From Ascaris suum (Eukaryota; Nematoda; Chromadorea; Rhabditida; Ascarididae), in contig CM024181.1 in NCBI GenBank assembly GCA_013433145.1, positions 3,534,001-3,598,000 on the forward strand: DNA of 64,000 nt, read 5' to 3'. The notes below the pieces were generated by a model, which was not told where the DNA came from, searched no databases, and was given only the letters and a program-made list of their open reading frames with translations. Shown piece by piece: positions 40,306-53,984 of the stretch; within the stretch, counting starts at the first letter, position 1, and the number at the start of each line of letters is the position of its first letter. The position numbers were made by a program, and so were the translations under genes.

Positions 40306-43300
40306 ATGGCGACATCAGGGACAACATCGGAAACGGAGACGTTTGGTGAGGAGCTCGTACTAGAGATGGAGCAGGTTGTGACCGAAGAGGAATTGATGCG
40401 TGGTTTGGGAGAGGATGGGCATATGATTGTAGAGGACGCACATATGGAAGAGATCGTTGTGGAGCAACCCGAGGAAGTGAATGGCAATACTGGTCAACAA
40501 GAAATCCACTATGATGAGACCACCAACCAACCATCGCAGGTTAACGCAGATGCAGGTTTCGAAGAACCGGTCAACGAAACGAGATATCAACAACAGCGTC
40601 CAGTGACAAGTTTGTTCTTTTATGCTTTTTTGCAACTTTTTTTCGAAGAGGTGGTATAATGACCTTCTTGTAGGTTTCCGTGTCTGTGTCTGTCTGTCTC
40701 GTAATTTCAGCCTATGACAAAAGATTCTATAACGGCGCAAGTTTAATGAACGTTATCTACAATGTAGTCAATTATTGCCGCTGTTTTCAGTGTTAATCTC
40801 CTCTTCACAACGTCATTACATCTCTGTGTTCCAAACTTCAAAGTTCATAAAAATTTGCACGTTAAGTTTGTTCTAATGCGCTTTGAGTGCAATCCAGGAG
40901 GATGAATGTTTGTACCATTATTTATGCAACCGGTCGGACTAACGAAAAAATGCAGTTTTGAGTGTTCATCAGTACTTTGCATAATTGGCGGCTACTCTAG
41001 TGGTAGGTAGGTTTACAAAAGCACATTTTCTACCGGTCCTACTATTGTGCCTTCCCAGCCGTTTCCAGACTGATTTGGCTTGAAAATTTCCGCCTCATTT
41101 TGATTACTATGATGAGTATGATCCGCGTCTACTTTAATCTCGCTTTCGATGGTGTGATCTGCCCTTTTTTTGAGTTTCCTTTGCAGCTGGCATGAATTCT
41201 TGCCACTGTGGCTGATCAGTCATGAGATGAGGTCGTGAGATCAGATTCCAAAAAATACTGTTGAAGCAGTCTTCCAAAACTCTCTGCCATCTCTATTTAA
41301 TAATGTTTTTCTGTAGTAAATTTCTTCAAAAGTTCATCCAAAAGACAGTCATTTTTATCTGTCTTTCCAAAAAAGTTTGATTTTCTTTGATACATAATAT
41401 TAGCGGTCAAAAATAAGGATATCTGCTCTACAAGGAGATCAGAACAAATCAACGAATTTTATTTTCAGCAACCTGGGTTGCCTTAATCGCAGGTAATGAC
41501 AACTGCAGTACCAGTAATGAATTTATATTCAGGACAGTCAACAATGGAGCAGAATGCGGCAGCCAGTGACTCTCAAAATGCCACCCGTAAAAGATTTACC
41601 TCAGCTGGAGGTTCAATTCCACCGGAAGCGAAAGTTGTCGTGCTCATGAAGTCGAATGCTCCCGGTGAGAAGCCGACGTTTGTAAAATTGGAGCCTGTGG
41701 CACCAGCTCCAACATCACGTACCGTGCGCACCGAATTTACACGTGCATTGACAAGTGCACGCAAGAGTGGTAGTGCTACGCCTCAACCACCGAAACGAAA
41801 GCGCCGGATGATTCCACCAATCGTCAAAAAAGACCATGTTAGCCGACGCTTTAAAACATTTTCCGTGAATGAGTCAGTATGATGGACCCACATTTCACAA
41901 AAAACCATTTCAGTCCACTGGACTTTTGTTTTGCTAGAAAATCAGCCGTAAACATTTGCTTTACATAGCTGATAAAGGTCTTTATTTATTGTGTGTGATC
42001 TTCCAGATGCTTATGACGTGTAGAGATTGAATCGAAATTATTTTTCACTATTGCATCACCAGTGATATTTCAATTTTGCAGTTGATCGTCTTTATCCTGC
42101 TTCTAAATTTAAGGATGAAAAGAAAGCATCGGGTCGACGTGGACGTCCTCGAAAAAGTGCCGTTGATACTTTGCATGATACTCCGCTAAAAAAACCGAAA
42201 ACGGAGCCTCCAGCTGAGGACGGTAGTCCTGATGGTTTGTTAACTACAACGATTGTCTCCCTTATTTGTCATCTCACATTGATCATCAATACTGTGGCAT
42301 CATCTTTTATCGTGATTTGACAAAAGAGTGCTTTGATATGTTTAGTTAAGACAACGGAATTCCTTCTTAGTCAGCTTCCCAGCAGGAAGGTGAAGTTTTT
42401 TTAAGTGATGCAGCGAAGGACAGGGATCAGAGACAGTAAACATTACAGAAGGTTTCTGCAGTTGAAGATCACAAATTTAGCAACTTTCGCTTCCTCTATG
42501 GACAGTGAGGTGTTAAGAATTCAATTATTAACCTACCAGCAGGCTGTCAAGACACCCACATTCTTCTTCTGTTCTCTATTAGCACCTGGACACCCTTTTT
42601 ATTAGTAGACATTCTGCGAAATACAACGCTTTTTTTATCGATGAGATGAAGAGGGTGTTGAAACCGTTGCTATGTCTCACTAGCGATGAAGATTGCAGTT
42701 TTTGCCTTAACGAGGTATTACTGACTCCAGGTGAGAAGGATGGAGAGCAGCAGCAGGTAACTAGCTCCGGGAGACCGAAACGAACTCATAAAACGCCGAA
42801 ACGGTTCGGGGACTTCTACGAAGAGCCGCTGGTATTACGAGATCCAGCAACGATCCCTATTGCTGGACTTGAACCTGAGGCCGAAGAGGATGAGTCAGAG
42901 AACAGCTCGCCGGCGGCAAAGCGGGCCTCACCTGTTCGTACCAAGGTCAGCTTGGACTACTATTGCTCTGGAACACTTAATTTTGCAAGAAATTTAATTT
43001 TTGGCACAAGTATGCCAATATGTAGAAGTAAAACAATGTTATCACTATAATATCTAATGTCTTTTTACATCAAGGCCGAATTTATTAATTATATCTAATA
43101 TCTGTTGTAGAATTTATTGGTATCTTTTTTCGAGGCATCGAAAGGGAGATTTGAGATGAGGAAAGAATTGCCTCATTCAAAGAGGGACATATTGTCATCA
43201 CCTTTTTGTGCAAATTAACTCGCCTATTTATGGAATAATTTTCTAGACTGTATGTTATTTGCACGTCTATTCCGTAATAAAATTGGTTTCGTTATGGGAC

Positions 43301-46300
43301 AGATTTCGTATCACATAGCGGAATAAATCTTTGATTACTAAAGCGCATTACTTGAATGACAATATATTCATCAACTCATTCCTTATGAGTAGGAACGGAT
43401 TTGGTGTATGTCTTGATTTTTAGAACATAGGTGCCCATTAGCGTAGTTAATAGATAGATTCGCATTTGCGCCAGATTCGAATTATGTTCTACTTTTCAAG
43501 CAATCTTAGCATCGAGGCTAGAGTCGCTCTTTCAACGGTTAAATTCTGCTTTTCTTCATGTTTCAGGGCATCGATGTAGGAAATATTCAGCTGAGCTAAA
43601 GTCAGGAAAAAGCGAGATTGAATGTTTTTAGCTGGGACATCAAGAAGCACTAAAATTGCGATGTTCCTGAACTACAGTTCCGGAATCTCGTGACAACACT
43701 TTTTTATATTATAGCAGCTAGTCTTTAATATGAAACTCTAGAAAAGTGTGACAGCGAACGTGGTGAATGAAGAAGATTACGATGAAGATGAAGACGAAGA
43801 TGATGAAGAAGACATAGAAGATGAAGATCATTCCGAGCAACTTGCTGAAGCGGTTGATGACGAGGGCGAAGAGGTCCGTTCGTCTTTTCAAATCTATCTT
43901 CTTCTGATATATCGATCATTACCATCTTTCTTTTGCTTAGTGCGCATCTGTAATAAAGTTCATCCGTTGCAAAGTGGAGCATTCGTTAATTCTTGGAAGA
44001 AAGGGGAATAAGACAGTTCGCACCAATTTCAGTTTGCTAATAGAGATAAGCAATCATTGATGCGTGAAGTCATACTTGTTGTTGCTATGAACCGACTGTT
44101 CTTGATCATTTCGTATTATTTATTGGTTCGATATTTGCGCAGCTCACATGACAAAAATGGAAATCAATTTTGCGTAATCGGGGGATGAGTCCTCCCATGA
44201 CCTCATCTCTAATCGCTTGTTATTTTCAGTCGGTCTCTGAACATTCGAGCCGGTTTCAGGGTTCACAGGAAGCGGTGAAATTGCAAGGTAAAGAATATGA
44301 AGACTTTGTGAAACGTGAACTATCAAAGGGCAAATTGTTATGCGAGCAATGTCATCGATTCTTTGCTAATCATAACAGCATGAATGCACATCGATTTAAG
44401 GTGCATCGCGTTGTCGTTAGGGTAAGTAAACAACACTTTGTAATTTCGATTATTGTCGTATGTGCTAGATGATAATATTCACTAATTATTTTGTACTTCA
44501 GATTTTGACAAGTGATCGAGTGGCAAGGTTTTTGCTGATCGTTCGTAGGTTGGGTCTAAATGAGTCCGGACAAGCGCATTTTTAGTAGTATGCATTGGTT
44601 AAGAAACTTTAAAATTGAGGAATTGGCTGTAGATTAGATTCTCGCCATTATTTGCTACCATATGAAGCAGGAACTATTAGGAACTCGGCTTGAGTTATGT
44701 ACATTTTCTTCAGAGTCTTTCAGATTCTATAATCAGTCTTTTAATGTTACATCAGGTTTTATTTTCAGGCTTCTGTGAAATGTCCAGGTTGCGAACACCG
44801 AGCGACAACTATTCACACTCTTAACGAACACTGTGCCACAGTACACGGACTGAAATTGCAGTTTGTACGCCGCAAATTTAAAAATACGAAAGAGTTCCAG
44901 GTCAGTTTTACTTACTTGTGGTTTGAAAGGAATTACAGCTCTTAAGAACCTAACAACTTTCCGTAATTGATGAGGTGGGAATTCGATCGGCGTTGGTGGA
45001 AGTGTTGCATTCTAGTGTTGAGTCAGGAATGTGGTCTGAGGGGTGTTCAAATTCGATGCTATCATTGCGTTGAGGTAAATGTTGCCTCGGTTTACGACAG
45101 TCTTATTTAACCGCTAACGTTGTTAGCGAAGATGAAGTGTTTTAATGCTTGTTGTCATTTTCTCGTTTGGCTTTTTTGATAGGCCTGTGGTATGATAAAT
45201 GTCAATTATCTACGATACATAAAGAAAGGGAGGTTTCTTAAGAAGAGAGTGAGAGGTTGAATGAATCTACAATCTCATTTCGCTGAAAGATTCACCTTAC
45301 ATGGGTCGATCAGTCCATTTCGGGTATTAAGCAGGTCATCGTTTACAGACGTATCTGGATGATTTGGCATCAACACAGAACATGGCGTTCGTGAGGCATC
45401 GGAAGTCTGCAAACAAACGACAACTGTACTGCAACCGATCTGGTGCAAAGAGGTTCCTTGTCATGTTTTCTTTTGCAACTGCTTATGCCTTGAACTGGCT
45501 AGTGTGAGATTAGGGTGCTTGGAGCATGCCGTTTATGATATCTGTGGAGTCCACTGAAGCATTTCTTGCGTTTTGTTCAGACATTGTTGGCGTTAATGTG
45601 TTTAGGTGTTGCGCAACAATTCGTCCTTAATTTTTGCAGTAATCGCGCTCAAGGTTTCTCAGCCATTCGGGGTTTTTCGGTTTTGAATCATCCTGTCATG
45701 TTCCGATCGCTGGGATCGGATGCAGCTTAGTCGGGGCAACTAAGAGTTTGAAAGAGCAGTTGCCAAGGTGATGTTAAATGTGGATACAGCTAGAAAGCAT
45801 GTGTGGAGTGTTGTTGGCCACGTAAGGTAAACGATGTCAAACCGTTCTCGATATTTCGAGTCTCAAATTCCTCAAGTATTTCTGGTCTCATTCACTTAAT
45901 GAAGAGGATGTATGCTTGTTTATGGTAGAGCAAGAATGTACTGGATTTAAGGGTGGCGAGTGGCGATGTCATAAAGAATCGACCACGTAAAGGATCTGCG
46001 AAAATTGGTGCGATGTGCCCGGCTCACATGTTCTATACAGAATGTGACGATGGGTTAGTGAATTTTCGCTGGTTGATTCATATGCAGAATATAGGGGGAG
46101 AATTCCACGACATTCTTCGCAGCATAAAGTGTTGATAAATTCCTAGGTAACGTTTTACGCAAGCGGCAATAACTTATAAGTCATCGTGGGAGGTGTATGT
46201 CACTGGTTTTAATACTATTGTCTGTGGTCACTTCAGCAGTGCTGTAGACCATAGCATTGTAAAAACCGCCGACGATGTTTCCTTTTTCCAACTGGCTCAC

Positions 46301-47429
46301 TCACAAAAGGCAATTTGTCTTTCTTTACAGAAAATTTTTGCAGTGAATGAAGGATTGGTATGTTTTTAGCAAAATTGCAAAATTAGAAACTTATGAATTG
46401 ATCAGGCGTGAAAAGTAGGCTGATTTATCGCACTACCTTCTGATTGTGGATGTTGTCTAGTTTTGCTGCCTATGTTAATTAGTTAATGAGGACACTTTGT
46501 TGGTCTGAATTGATATTGTGCTAATCCTTGAGGAAAGTGCTGAAAACCTGCAGCATCGTCAAGTTTAAATCAGAAAGCTTTAGGCGGGAGGCGCAACCAG
46601 AAAGTGTTGCAGTAGAGTCATTTAACCACGCATAGATTGGTCTTTCGATACGCAAAGCTGATCTATCGACTGCATTGTGCAGTTCTTTCATGCAATATGC
46701 TACGATATATGGTTGTTGTGAGATGAGTTTTTATAGATCAGTGGAGGTCAATGGTCAGATAACACATTTTGGACATACGTTGGATCCACGTTTCGTGTTT
46801 CCGGTGACGAGCAGTGAGAAAGTGACTGGCAGAATGAAGCCAAGCAGCGCGAAAACGTATTCGTTTATTGTTCTACTTCTTCTGCAGTGTTAAATACTTC
46901 AAAATGGATTTGGGAGGAGAGGCAGAGAGTAGACGAGCTTCTCTTCATTGAAATAAAGTTATTGTTGGGCTGGTGAAACTTGACTGTGCTAAGATTTGAA
47001 ATATGAAGCTCCGTTGACCAGTATAGAGCAAAGTGGTGTATTTGTTTTTTCCGCTTATTTGTTGTGTATGCCAATGACCTGCTTGCAGCAAACTAAGGTT
47101 TCTATCCATTCACTTTATATAGAAGTAGTATTGCTTTTAGCAAATTCTGCCTTACTATATGAGCAGGAATTTTATATCTTTCAGAAAGCATACCCTAACA
47201 TATGCATTTGCATAATGGTGCAGGTGGAGCATCATTTGTGGTTACAAATTAACCGGGTAGAAATGTTATCAGAAGTTATGCCAGGCAGAAACGAGGTTAA
47301 AAGTTGAACCAGGCAAAAATGGGTTCTATTATAATGACCTTTGTTTTCAGGGCTGCCTTGAGCTCCATGTATGGTCGAATCCCAGTGGATCTGCAGAGTA
47401 ATGATTTATTTAGTTATGCATATATTCCG

Positions 47430-47493
<64 letters not shown>

Positions 47494-50076
47494 TCAAAGC
47501 AATTTAATGTGAATTATTGAATTCGTACTTATTCATTTTTTGCAATATTTCTTTCCTTATTCAGTAGGAGCTTCTTCTATTTGTTGATCTATCTTTTAAA
47601 AGTAGTGGTCCGACTAAGGTTCGTATGGTCCTTACATACACAGTGGCTGTAAAGACCCAGTGTTTTCTTCAGCCGATCAGCTTTATTGCATTTTAGTTCC
47701 ATTTTCTTTTTTAGGACTCACAGATGGATGATTTTATAACTGGAGTAGGATACAGATTGTCCGAGCATATCTGGATCTTTTGGATACTGTTATGATCGTG
47801 CTCATTTTTAATTGTATTTGCTGTTGTTTAATATGTGCGTTTTTGAAAGGAATGTTGCAGTTAAGCTTAAGGATATGTTATACTCATGCGAGTGCTTCAA
47901 TGTGCAAATTTCAGTAAAGAAAAAGAAGTCGAATGAGGAAGATGGTTTCATCAACGTGGAGACGGTTGATGGAAGGAACGAGGAAGTGAGCTCTTTTCTT
48001 CATTACTCACTTTGCGCGCAATTGTTGTGAACATTGTTTTCCTGCCGCTTACTATCCTCTCATTATAGGCAGTATGTGCTAGGAATTAGTGGCGTATGCG
48101 TCATTTATTTAGTGAGAGGATGCTGGGAGTACAGTCGTTGCTAGAGAGCAATTAATGTGGGCCTTATAATGAGCCACGGAGCTTCTTGGCTCATGAAGCT
48201 CTCCAAACTTTACGTCGAGTTTAGCATTGATAAAGTGTTTAGGATTCGACGTGCTCACCTCTATCTACTGTTTCACTTTCACAAATTTGACCGCTGTGCT
48301 CGTTGTGCTCGTGTTGTTTTTTACAGACATTGGCATGCAACAAAATTTTTTTCTCAACAATCGACATTTTTATTGGTTGCGATGTGCTTTTAGTGATAGG
48401 AAGATGATATCGTGTTCAGTCTATTTGATGATGCATTTGAAAATCCTCAACGAGGGATAAATATCAGGGAGATGCTGTTTAGGTCGTAGACTACCATAAT
48501 GCCGACCTAAGATATTCTCAAATTCGGACTGTTTGAAAACTGTGTTTGGCAGTGAAAATGTTTGCAGGAGGATGAGGAGGAGGAGGAAATGCGCCGTCTG
48601 GAAGAGGAGGAAAGGCTTGAAGAGGAATTCGGGCCGGTTCATCCAAAAGCCGAGGAAATTGACATTCGGATGAAGAATATCGATCGTCTTTGCTCGTTCC
48701 TCTTTGATAATGTTTCTGAGCAGTTGTATCGACTCGATGACAATACGATGGAAGTACTGCTTAGATCGGTTAGCATTTTATTTTAAGTGTTTATTTGATG
48801 ACAAAATGGTGGCGTATGCATGTGCCTTCTTTGCATTTATCGATCCATTTTCGACCTGGGGAAGTTTAATTTCCGTGTGCTTATTTTATGCAAATGAAGT
48901 GAACTTTCCTTTGCAGACTTTTTACATCTTTGAAGAATTTCTTTGACTCTCTATTATATAGTGCAGATAAAGACAAATACGCAGCAGAAAAAATGGTGGC
49001 ACTAAAGCGACCTAAGCCAACAGCTGGTGAAGAGGAAAAATTTTGTTAAGGAAAAAAGTTTGCTGAAAAATGCTGTTCATTTGATCGGGTGTATGTAAAG
49101 ATAAAGACGTTTGAACGGTTGATAGTGGAATGGTTTTATAAGGATAACGATTGAGGGTGCGGCTAATATTTAATCAGTTTTTGAAGGAGCTGTTGTGTGG
49201 ATCGTTGATTGAGTTAGGCGGGTACTGTTCACTGGGATGGATTTGAGGGATCGTCTGGTTGATGCTAGTTACAATAACTTGTCATTGAGTTGCAGCTTCG
49301 CACGACGCAGAATACGGTATCGAATTTGAACAGTATGATGATTCAAATCAAGGATGGCGATCCGGAGGTAATCCAGAAATATCAGCGCCGTGGCGGCAGA
49401 GGTTGGAGCAGTATTGCATCGAACAGAGTGCATAGAGATACGGCAAGTTTTTTTTCTTAACTTGATGACTTTCTGATCAGGTTGCAGGTTTACTATAAAC
49501 TTTAAAAGAACTAAATGTGGTTCGGAGGTTTGTTTAGGAGGGTGGCGGCTTAACAAGTATGTGATAATTATTTTTTTACTAGGGTCGAAAGGATTCTTTG
49601 TTCGGATTTTTCCTTCCCTGTGTTCATGAATCTGTTAATTGAAATAGTCATATGATCCATTTCGAAGTTTGCAATTCGGTGATAACCTCATCCTTCCAGC
49701 TGGGAATGTGTATGCCAGAAGTGTCTTAATCGCGTGGCCTGTAACTGTTAGTTTATGGCGAACTTAAGTAAAGGCACATGCATTTTGCAATGTGCCATAT
49801 CATGAGGCAAATTATCCACTACAACCTCCCTCTGCTTTTCTTTGGGAGGATGGCGACGGAACGGATTATATTGGATAAGCCTGCAGGGTATTCCTTTTTT
49901 ATAAATGAAGTAATGTTTAGTTCATAAACCGTCGTCGTCAGAGACAGTTGTACGATACGGAAGACTACGACGAAGATACCGTCTACTATAGGCACGTACC
50001 GTTGCGTTCCAGTACCGAACTGCAGAACGTATTTCTACTGGACGAAGATGAAGAGGAATATTTCGATGAATATTAA
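40306..50076 (+). CDS. AT-hook / C2H2 / FAR1-like zinc-binding nuclear protein (779 aa)
   Basis: Fifteen exons join in phase: 40306-40602, 41493-41876, 42114-42234, 42731-42945, 43742-43873, 44230-44421, 44769-44900, 45349-45452, 45952-46128, 47351-47397, 47915-47985, 48568-48768, 48936-48995, 49296-49367, 49942-50076; stop TAA; 2340 nt. The N-terminus is acidic. Two AT-hooks are visible, RGRPRK (236-241) and GRPKR (281-285), then an acidic D/E run (about 350-365). Two C2H2 fingers follow, each C-x2-C-x12-H-x4-H: Cys421/424-His437/442 and Cys452/455-His468/473. Next comes a segment with YLDDLASTQNMAF, QLYCNRSG, GSAKIGAMCPAHM and RWLIHMQ (about 492-590), like the FAR1/MULE-type zinc-binding region of some animal DNA-binding proteins (YxCNRSG..KI..xCPA). 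After that come a basic run, a Glu-rich coiled coil (625-650) and an acidic tail (DTEDYDEDTVYYRH.., ..EDEEEYFDEY). Probably a chromatin-associated DNA-binding factor. Exons 13 and 14 are the least certain. The start could lie in an upstream exon. Confidence 0.78.
47435..47488. repeat. (TA)n microsatellite in an intron of the zinc-finger gene
   Basis: About 54 bp of TA starting 38 bases after the donor at 47398, in the intron 47398-47914. Confidence 0.97.
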
Positions 50077-52874
50077 GGCGTTGACGTCTTGAGGTTAATT
50101 ATTATAATCAGGAGGGAAGGCAGGGGAAGGTAAGCATTTTTAGGCAGGCAAGGTCAGCCTTTTTTGATTTTTTGAAGGTGAAGTAGAGGTGCTGCCATCG
50201 CTCTCAGTCATTGTGCCAATGGTTAGGAGGGAATTTGGAAGAATAATAACAGGTAAAAAACGTTGATGTTGGAATGTTTTTACAGCGCCGATCTGGTCTG
50301 CCAATCGCGATATTGTATTTTTCCTTCGTGAGTAACGTATATGTAAAGATGTTTTGGAAGGTATTTGATGTATAGTTTTAAACTTTACAATTCCTAATTG
50401 TTGAGTGTTCAAAGCGAAGGCAATGATAACGCCATATGTCACCTATGGTGGTAATAATTCGTCAGAAGAACGGAACGGAACGTAGCTGTTTTTGGCAAAA
50501 ACTTTCCCACACACTTTTTATGTTATATTCAAATAATTTCCCAGCTGTTTTCGCTTCACCGACGTTTTCTCTATGTTTTTCGGCAATATTTTTTAGTGTA
50601 TAGTGGCATTAATTTAGTATTGCGATTTCGTAATCCGTCTTTTTATTGCGCTGTGTTATCAAACGGTTTCGATTGCTTTCCAAACATCAGCTAAATTGTT
50701 TTAAACGTTTGGCTGAAGTACCACAAATATCTTGTGGGATAATTATGCATTCGGCGGTAAACAGTTTAGTTATGGGAGTGACGATCAAATATTTGGAATT
50801 AATTTTCGTTTTGGTGCTGTTTAAATTGGGTGCGATTATTTCTCTGAAATAAAATTAGCAAGTTTAGAGTTACAGCGTTTCTGTTTGGAGGTTACTTCCT
50901 TCTTTATTATGTTGTTTGAGTGTAACGAGATAAGCAGTGCTTTGATTTTGTTGTGAAAACGTTTTCCTATTTCGCGTTTAGTGAACTTGCGCCCTCTATT
51001 ATTCTAGAGCTGAAGTGTTCCCTTTTTTGTTATGTCCAGTTTATGGCTGCCTTTTCGCCTATTATCCGCTCTCGCTTCCCGGCGCTCATTTAAACGTTGT
51101 GCATTGTAAAGTGAAGCATTTATGCGATATGTGGAATAGTGCGAACCTTCTGAGAGAGCAGGGGGAAAGGGAGAAGGAAGGAAGGAGGAATGGATATTCC
51201 TATGTTTTTGCCGAATCTGCTTCCTTGAGGTTTTATTGGGCGTTTCGTTTTTTAAAAGAAGGATGTATAATGTGGGAGCAAGAGAGGGAGGGGGACATGT
51301 CTGAGGGTTTCAGAATTGAAGTCTAGCATGTGGTGAACTGAAGTCATTTAATGGGCGCCATTTATATATATCTGGCGTTTATTTGATTCAAATTTACAAA
51401 GGGCATTGATGCCGTTTCCTCGTTAAGAAAAAATGATGAAGTGTTTTATAAGTGGCGGAAGTTTCGCCTTTAATTGTTTTAGTTGCGGTGTGTTTGTGTG
51501 AATTTTTGGACATATGAAGACCTTTTAAGGATTTTCGACGTTGTGAAGAATGGATTTTCGCTGAAATATAGGCGTGCTTGTTAAAAATTGGAAATATTGC
51601 TCAGTGATCAACTTGGAAGAATGTTCGTGGATATCATTCCTTAAAAAATGTCTTTGAAGTAAGATGAGGGGAGGAAATGGGAAATTATTTACCCTTTCAC
51701 ACACATACACACTTCTCTGTCAGTAATATTGTCGTTTTGTTCTCCTGTGTACGTTTTTAATTGTAGCCTGTTTGCAATATTCTCAAATGGTAGCTTGCGA
51801 AATTTCATCGTTTATTTATACTTGTTTGTTTTTGCAATGAATGTTTTTTTTTGTGCTTTTCTTATTCAATGCAATTAGGAACAAATGAGAATATTTGATG
51901 AATTAATTAACTTTTAGAATCTAAGTTAATTAACTAATTAACTAAAAGATTTTGGTTATAGAATCTAGTTAATTCCTTCAAAGGTATATTCCTTTAAAAG
52001 TTCGTTATTGAGTAGGTTTAATTTTTTGTGTCATAAATGCTTAAGTTGCGAAAAGAAAAATGTTTATCAAATTGAGCCAATGCTTGCAATTTTTGGATTT
52101 TATTGTAACGTTTAAAGTCTAAATTTTTCGTTGAATCCATTCTCGTCGGCAATAGTAAATTTTGAGGCATCGTTTCAGCAATGTTGTATAGGTAGAATTA
52201 TATTACTTCCATAAATCATTCGGTGATAGCATCGTTTCGTGTGGATGTGTGAAGACAGCAAACGCTTCTCAAATATCCTCGTTGGCCAACAGATTCTCGC
52301 TCATTTTGACGGCAGAATCTTTCGTATGGGGCGTGCATGCGCAGTTTCACAGCAGAGGCCATCATGTTTGAATGAGTGGGAGAGTAAGAAACAAGTAATT
52401 CGAGCCGTAATAACAACTTGTGGGGATGTTGTCGGCAGATAGAATCCAAGCTTGCTGGACAAATGGTATGGGAAATTGAGATACTAGTGGTTTGATGGTC
52501 GCAACCATTGGTAATTCTTTTATGAATGTAACGCAGTAGTGCTGAGATGTGCGCATGGCGCTAACAGTAAGGATGAAGCTCAACTGTACGTGGAATTGTA
52601 TAGACCTGAGCAGAGGCCCAATCAACCTAAGCTGGAGAAAATTAGAGAAAGACTTTCATATGCGGCACATAAAACACACCTCAGTTGTTGACAGGTGTGG
52701 CCTAATAGTCGTATCCGCTTCGTTAGCATATGTGCAATAATGATCGTTGTTTTTTGCTGACAGATTTACTTGACTCCCAGTAGCGACTCATTCGTCGATA
52801 CTAAAATAGTTTTTTATATCATTGCAATAATCATATGCAAATTTATGAAAATTTCCGATATTTTATGTCGGCAG
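50077..52874. other. Intergenic region downstream of the zinc-finger gene
   Basis: T- and G-rich on the plus strand near the gene, as expected for a 3' UTR; AATAAA-like signals occur near 50850. An imperfect repeat of TTAATTAACT units lies at 51898-51975. Short frames on both strands at 52216-52625 have no splice support. No gene recognised. Confidence 0.55.
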
Positions 52875-53800
52875 TTATCCCGCCTTACTTGTTAGGACGA
52901 CTTCGCCGATTTGTGCACCAGCTTTGAATGGAGCCTCTGGTTCTGTTTCTTCCGGTTGGACATCGGCCCACTGTATGTAGAATTTATCTTCTTTAGGTGG
53001 TCCAGGAAGTCGCAATATAATGAGATCTGCCTTGCTACGCTTTTCGACAAAGCCATATACAGGTTGCACGCGATAATTCACTACATTTGTTGTTTTCACC
53101 TGCAAAAGGATTCTGCTGAATTTGACGAAAACTAGTTGACTGTAATTCCCACAGTCATTCAAAAAGTTACTGTCAGATACTTTGTAAGAAAATTAGTGAA
53201 TTACAAGGAGAATCAGAGCCGCATGTCATAAATAACTTCATGCGGCTAACGACACTACAGCTAACCTGAATAATGTTTCTATATGGTTTTCAAAGGAAGA
53301 CGATAGTGTCAGAAGCCTAAAACATACAGATAGAATTAATAGACCGATGTTAAAAGATAAAATGTTAACAAAGTAGGTTTTAGACATGGATGAAATAATT
53401 ATGCAAATAAAAGGAGAACACGTTTCGGCCCTTATCCGTTGACGTGTACACCTGAGTTATGCGCGGGCCATCGTCACAACGAAACGCATAACCCTGTTAG
53501 TAGAGGAAAATTAAATAGTCATTATAAGCTTGCGTTGTGAACAGGATAAAGAAGTGAAGTAGCAAACAAATAATGCTTGAGTTGGAGGAGAGGAAACGTT
53601 TGATTAATGCAGTCTCGGAAATAAGAAAGACTGATATCGCGAAGTATTCGTTTACTAATAATGAAATTTAATAAAAAGAGATAAAATTTGATATGAACCT
53701 TGAATGCGAGACGTCCATCGGTAATATTATAAATTGCAAATTTTGTTGTACCACCACTTGCAGCAAACTTACAACTTGAAGGCATTATTGTGAGTGTCAT
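52875..53800 (-). CDS. SSP-type small MSP-domain sperm protein (108 aa)
   Basis: Two exons on the minus strand, 53800-53699 and 53099-52875 (donor GTTCAT, acceptor TTTTGCAG), stop TAA. The 34 + 74 residues make one MSP fold: MTLTIMPSSCKFAASGG, NITDGRLAFKVKTTN, YRVQPVYGFVEKRSKAD, RLPGPPKEDKFYIQWADV and a short GEVVLTSKAG end. The length of about 108 residues, the GPPKEDK motif and the KVKTTN..YRV motif match the nematode sperm-specific SSP family, which is shorter than the 127-residue major sperm protein. Related MSP proteins drive amoeboid sperm motility; SSP proteins are sperm-enriched, but their exact role is less clear. The start is the ATG that gives the canonical family N-terminus; the frame stays open upstream (to 53977), which I take as chance. 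Single copy in this window. Confidence 0.9.
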
Positions 53801-53828
53801 CACGTTACACTCACAACCGCTCACAATG

Positions 53829-53984
53829 TTTCGCAACGATAAAATAAATGATTCTATAGACGAAAATTTTTTCCGCAGCAATGAAATTCGCAAATTCGAA
53901 ATTAGAGAAGAAATAATGAAAGGTTTCGAGAACTTTGCAAAAAATTTGTTTCGAGTCTCTTCTGACAAAATTTTCAACCGATAG
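53829..53984 (+). CDS. Small unassigned open frame (51 aa), divergent from the SSP gene
   Basis: ATG at 53829 starts a frame rich in charged residues (MFRNDKINDSIDENFF, KFEIREEIMKGFENF) ending at TAG 53984. It starts 29 bases upstream of the SSP start, on the other strand. A second codon-like open stretch lies at 54233-54448 (VLRVVDLLGGRLVIMHNV) but has no ATG at its 5' end and no clear acceptor. No family recognised. Both may be chance; the 5' region of the SSP gene is the competing explanation. Confidence 0.18.
   Translation, partial: FRNDKINDSIDENFFRSNEIRKFEIREEIMKGFENFAKNLFRVSSDKIFNR

Noticed and set aside
49296..49440. Alternative frame of exon 14 of the zinc-finger gene (SHDAEYGIEFEQYDD...)
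   Set aside because: It would need a different upstream donor (phase 1) and would then break the clear final exon. The chosen frame keeps phase to the acidic tail.
53801..53977. N-terminal extension of the SSP frame
   Set aside because: The frame is open upstream, but SSP proteins start at the MTLT-type N-terminus and the extension has no MSP similarity.
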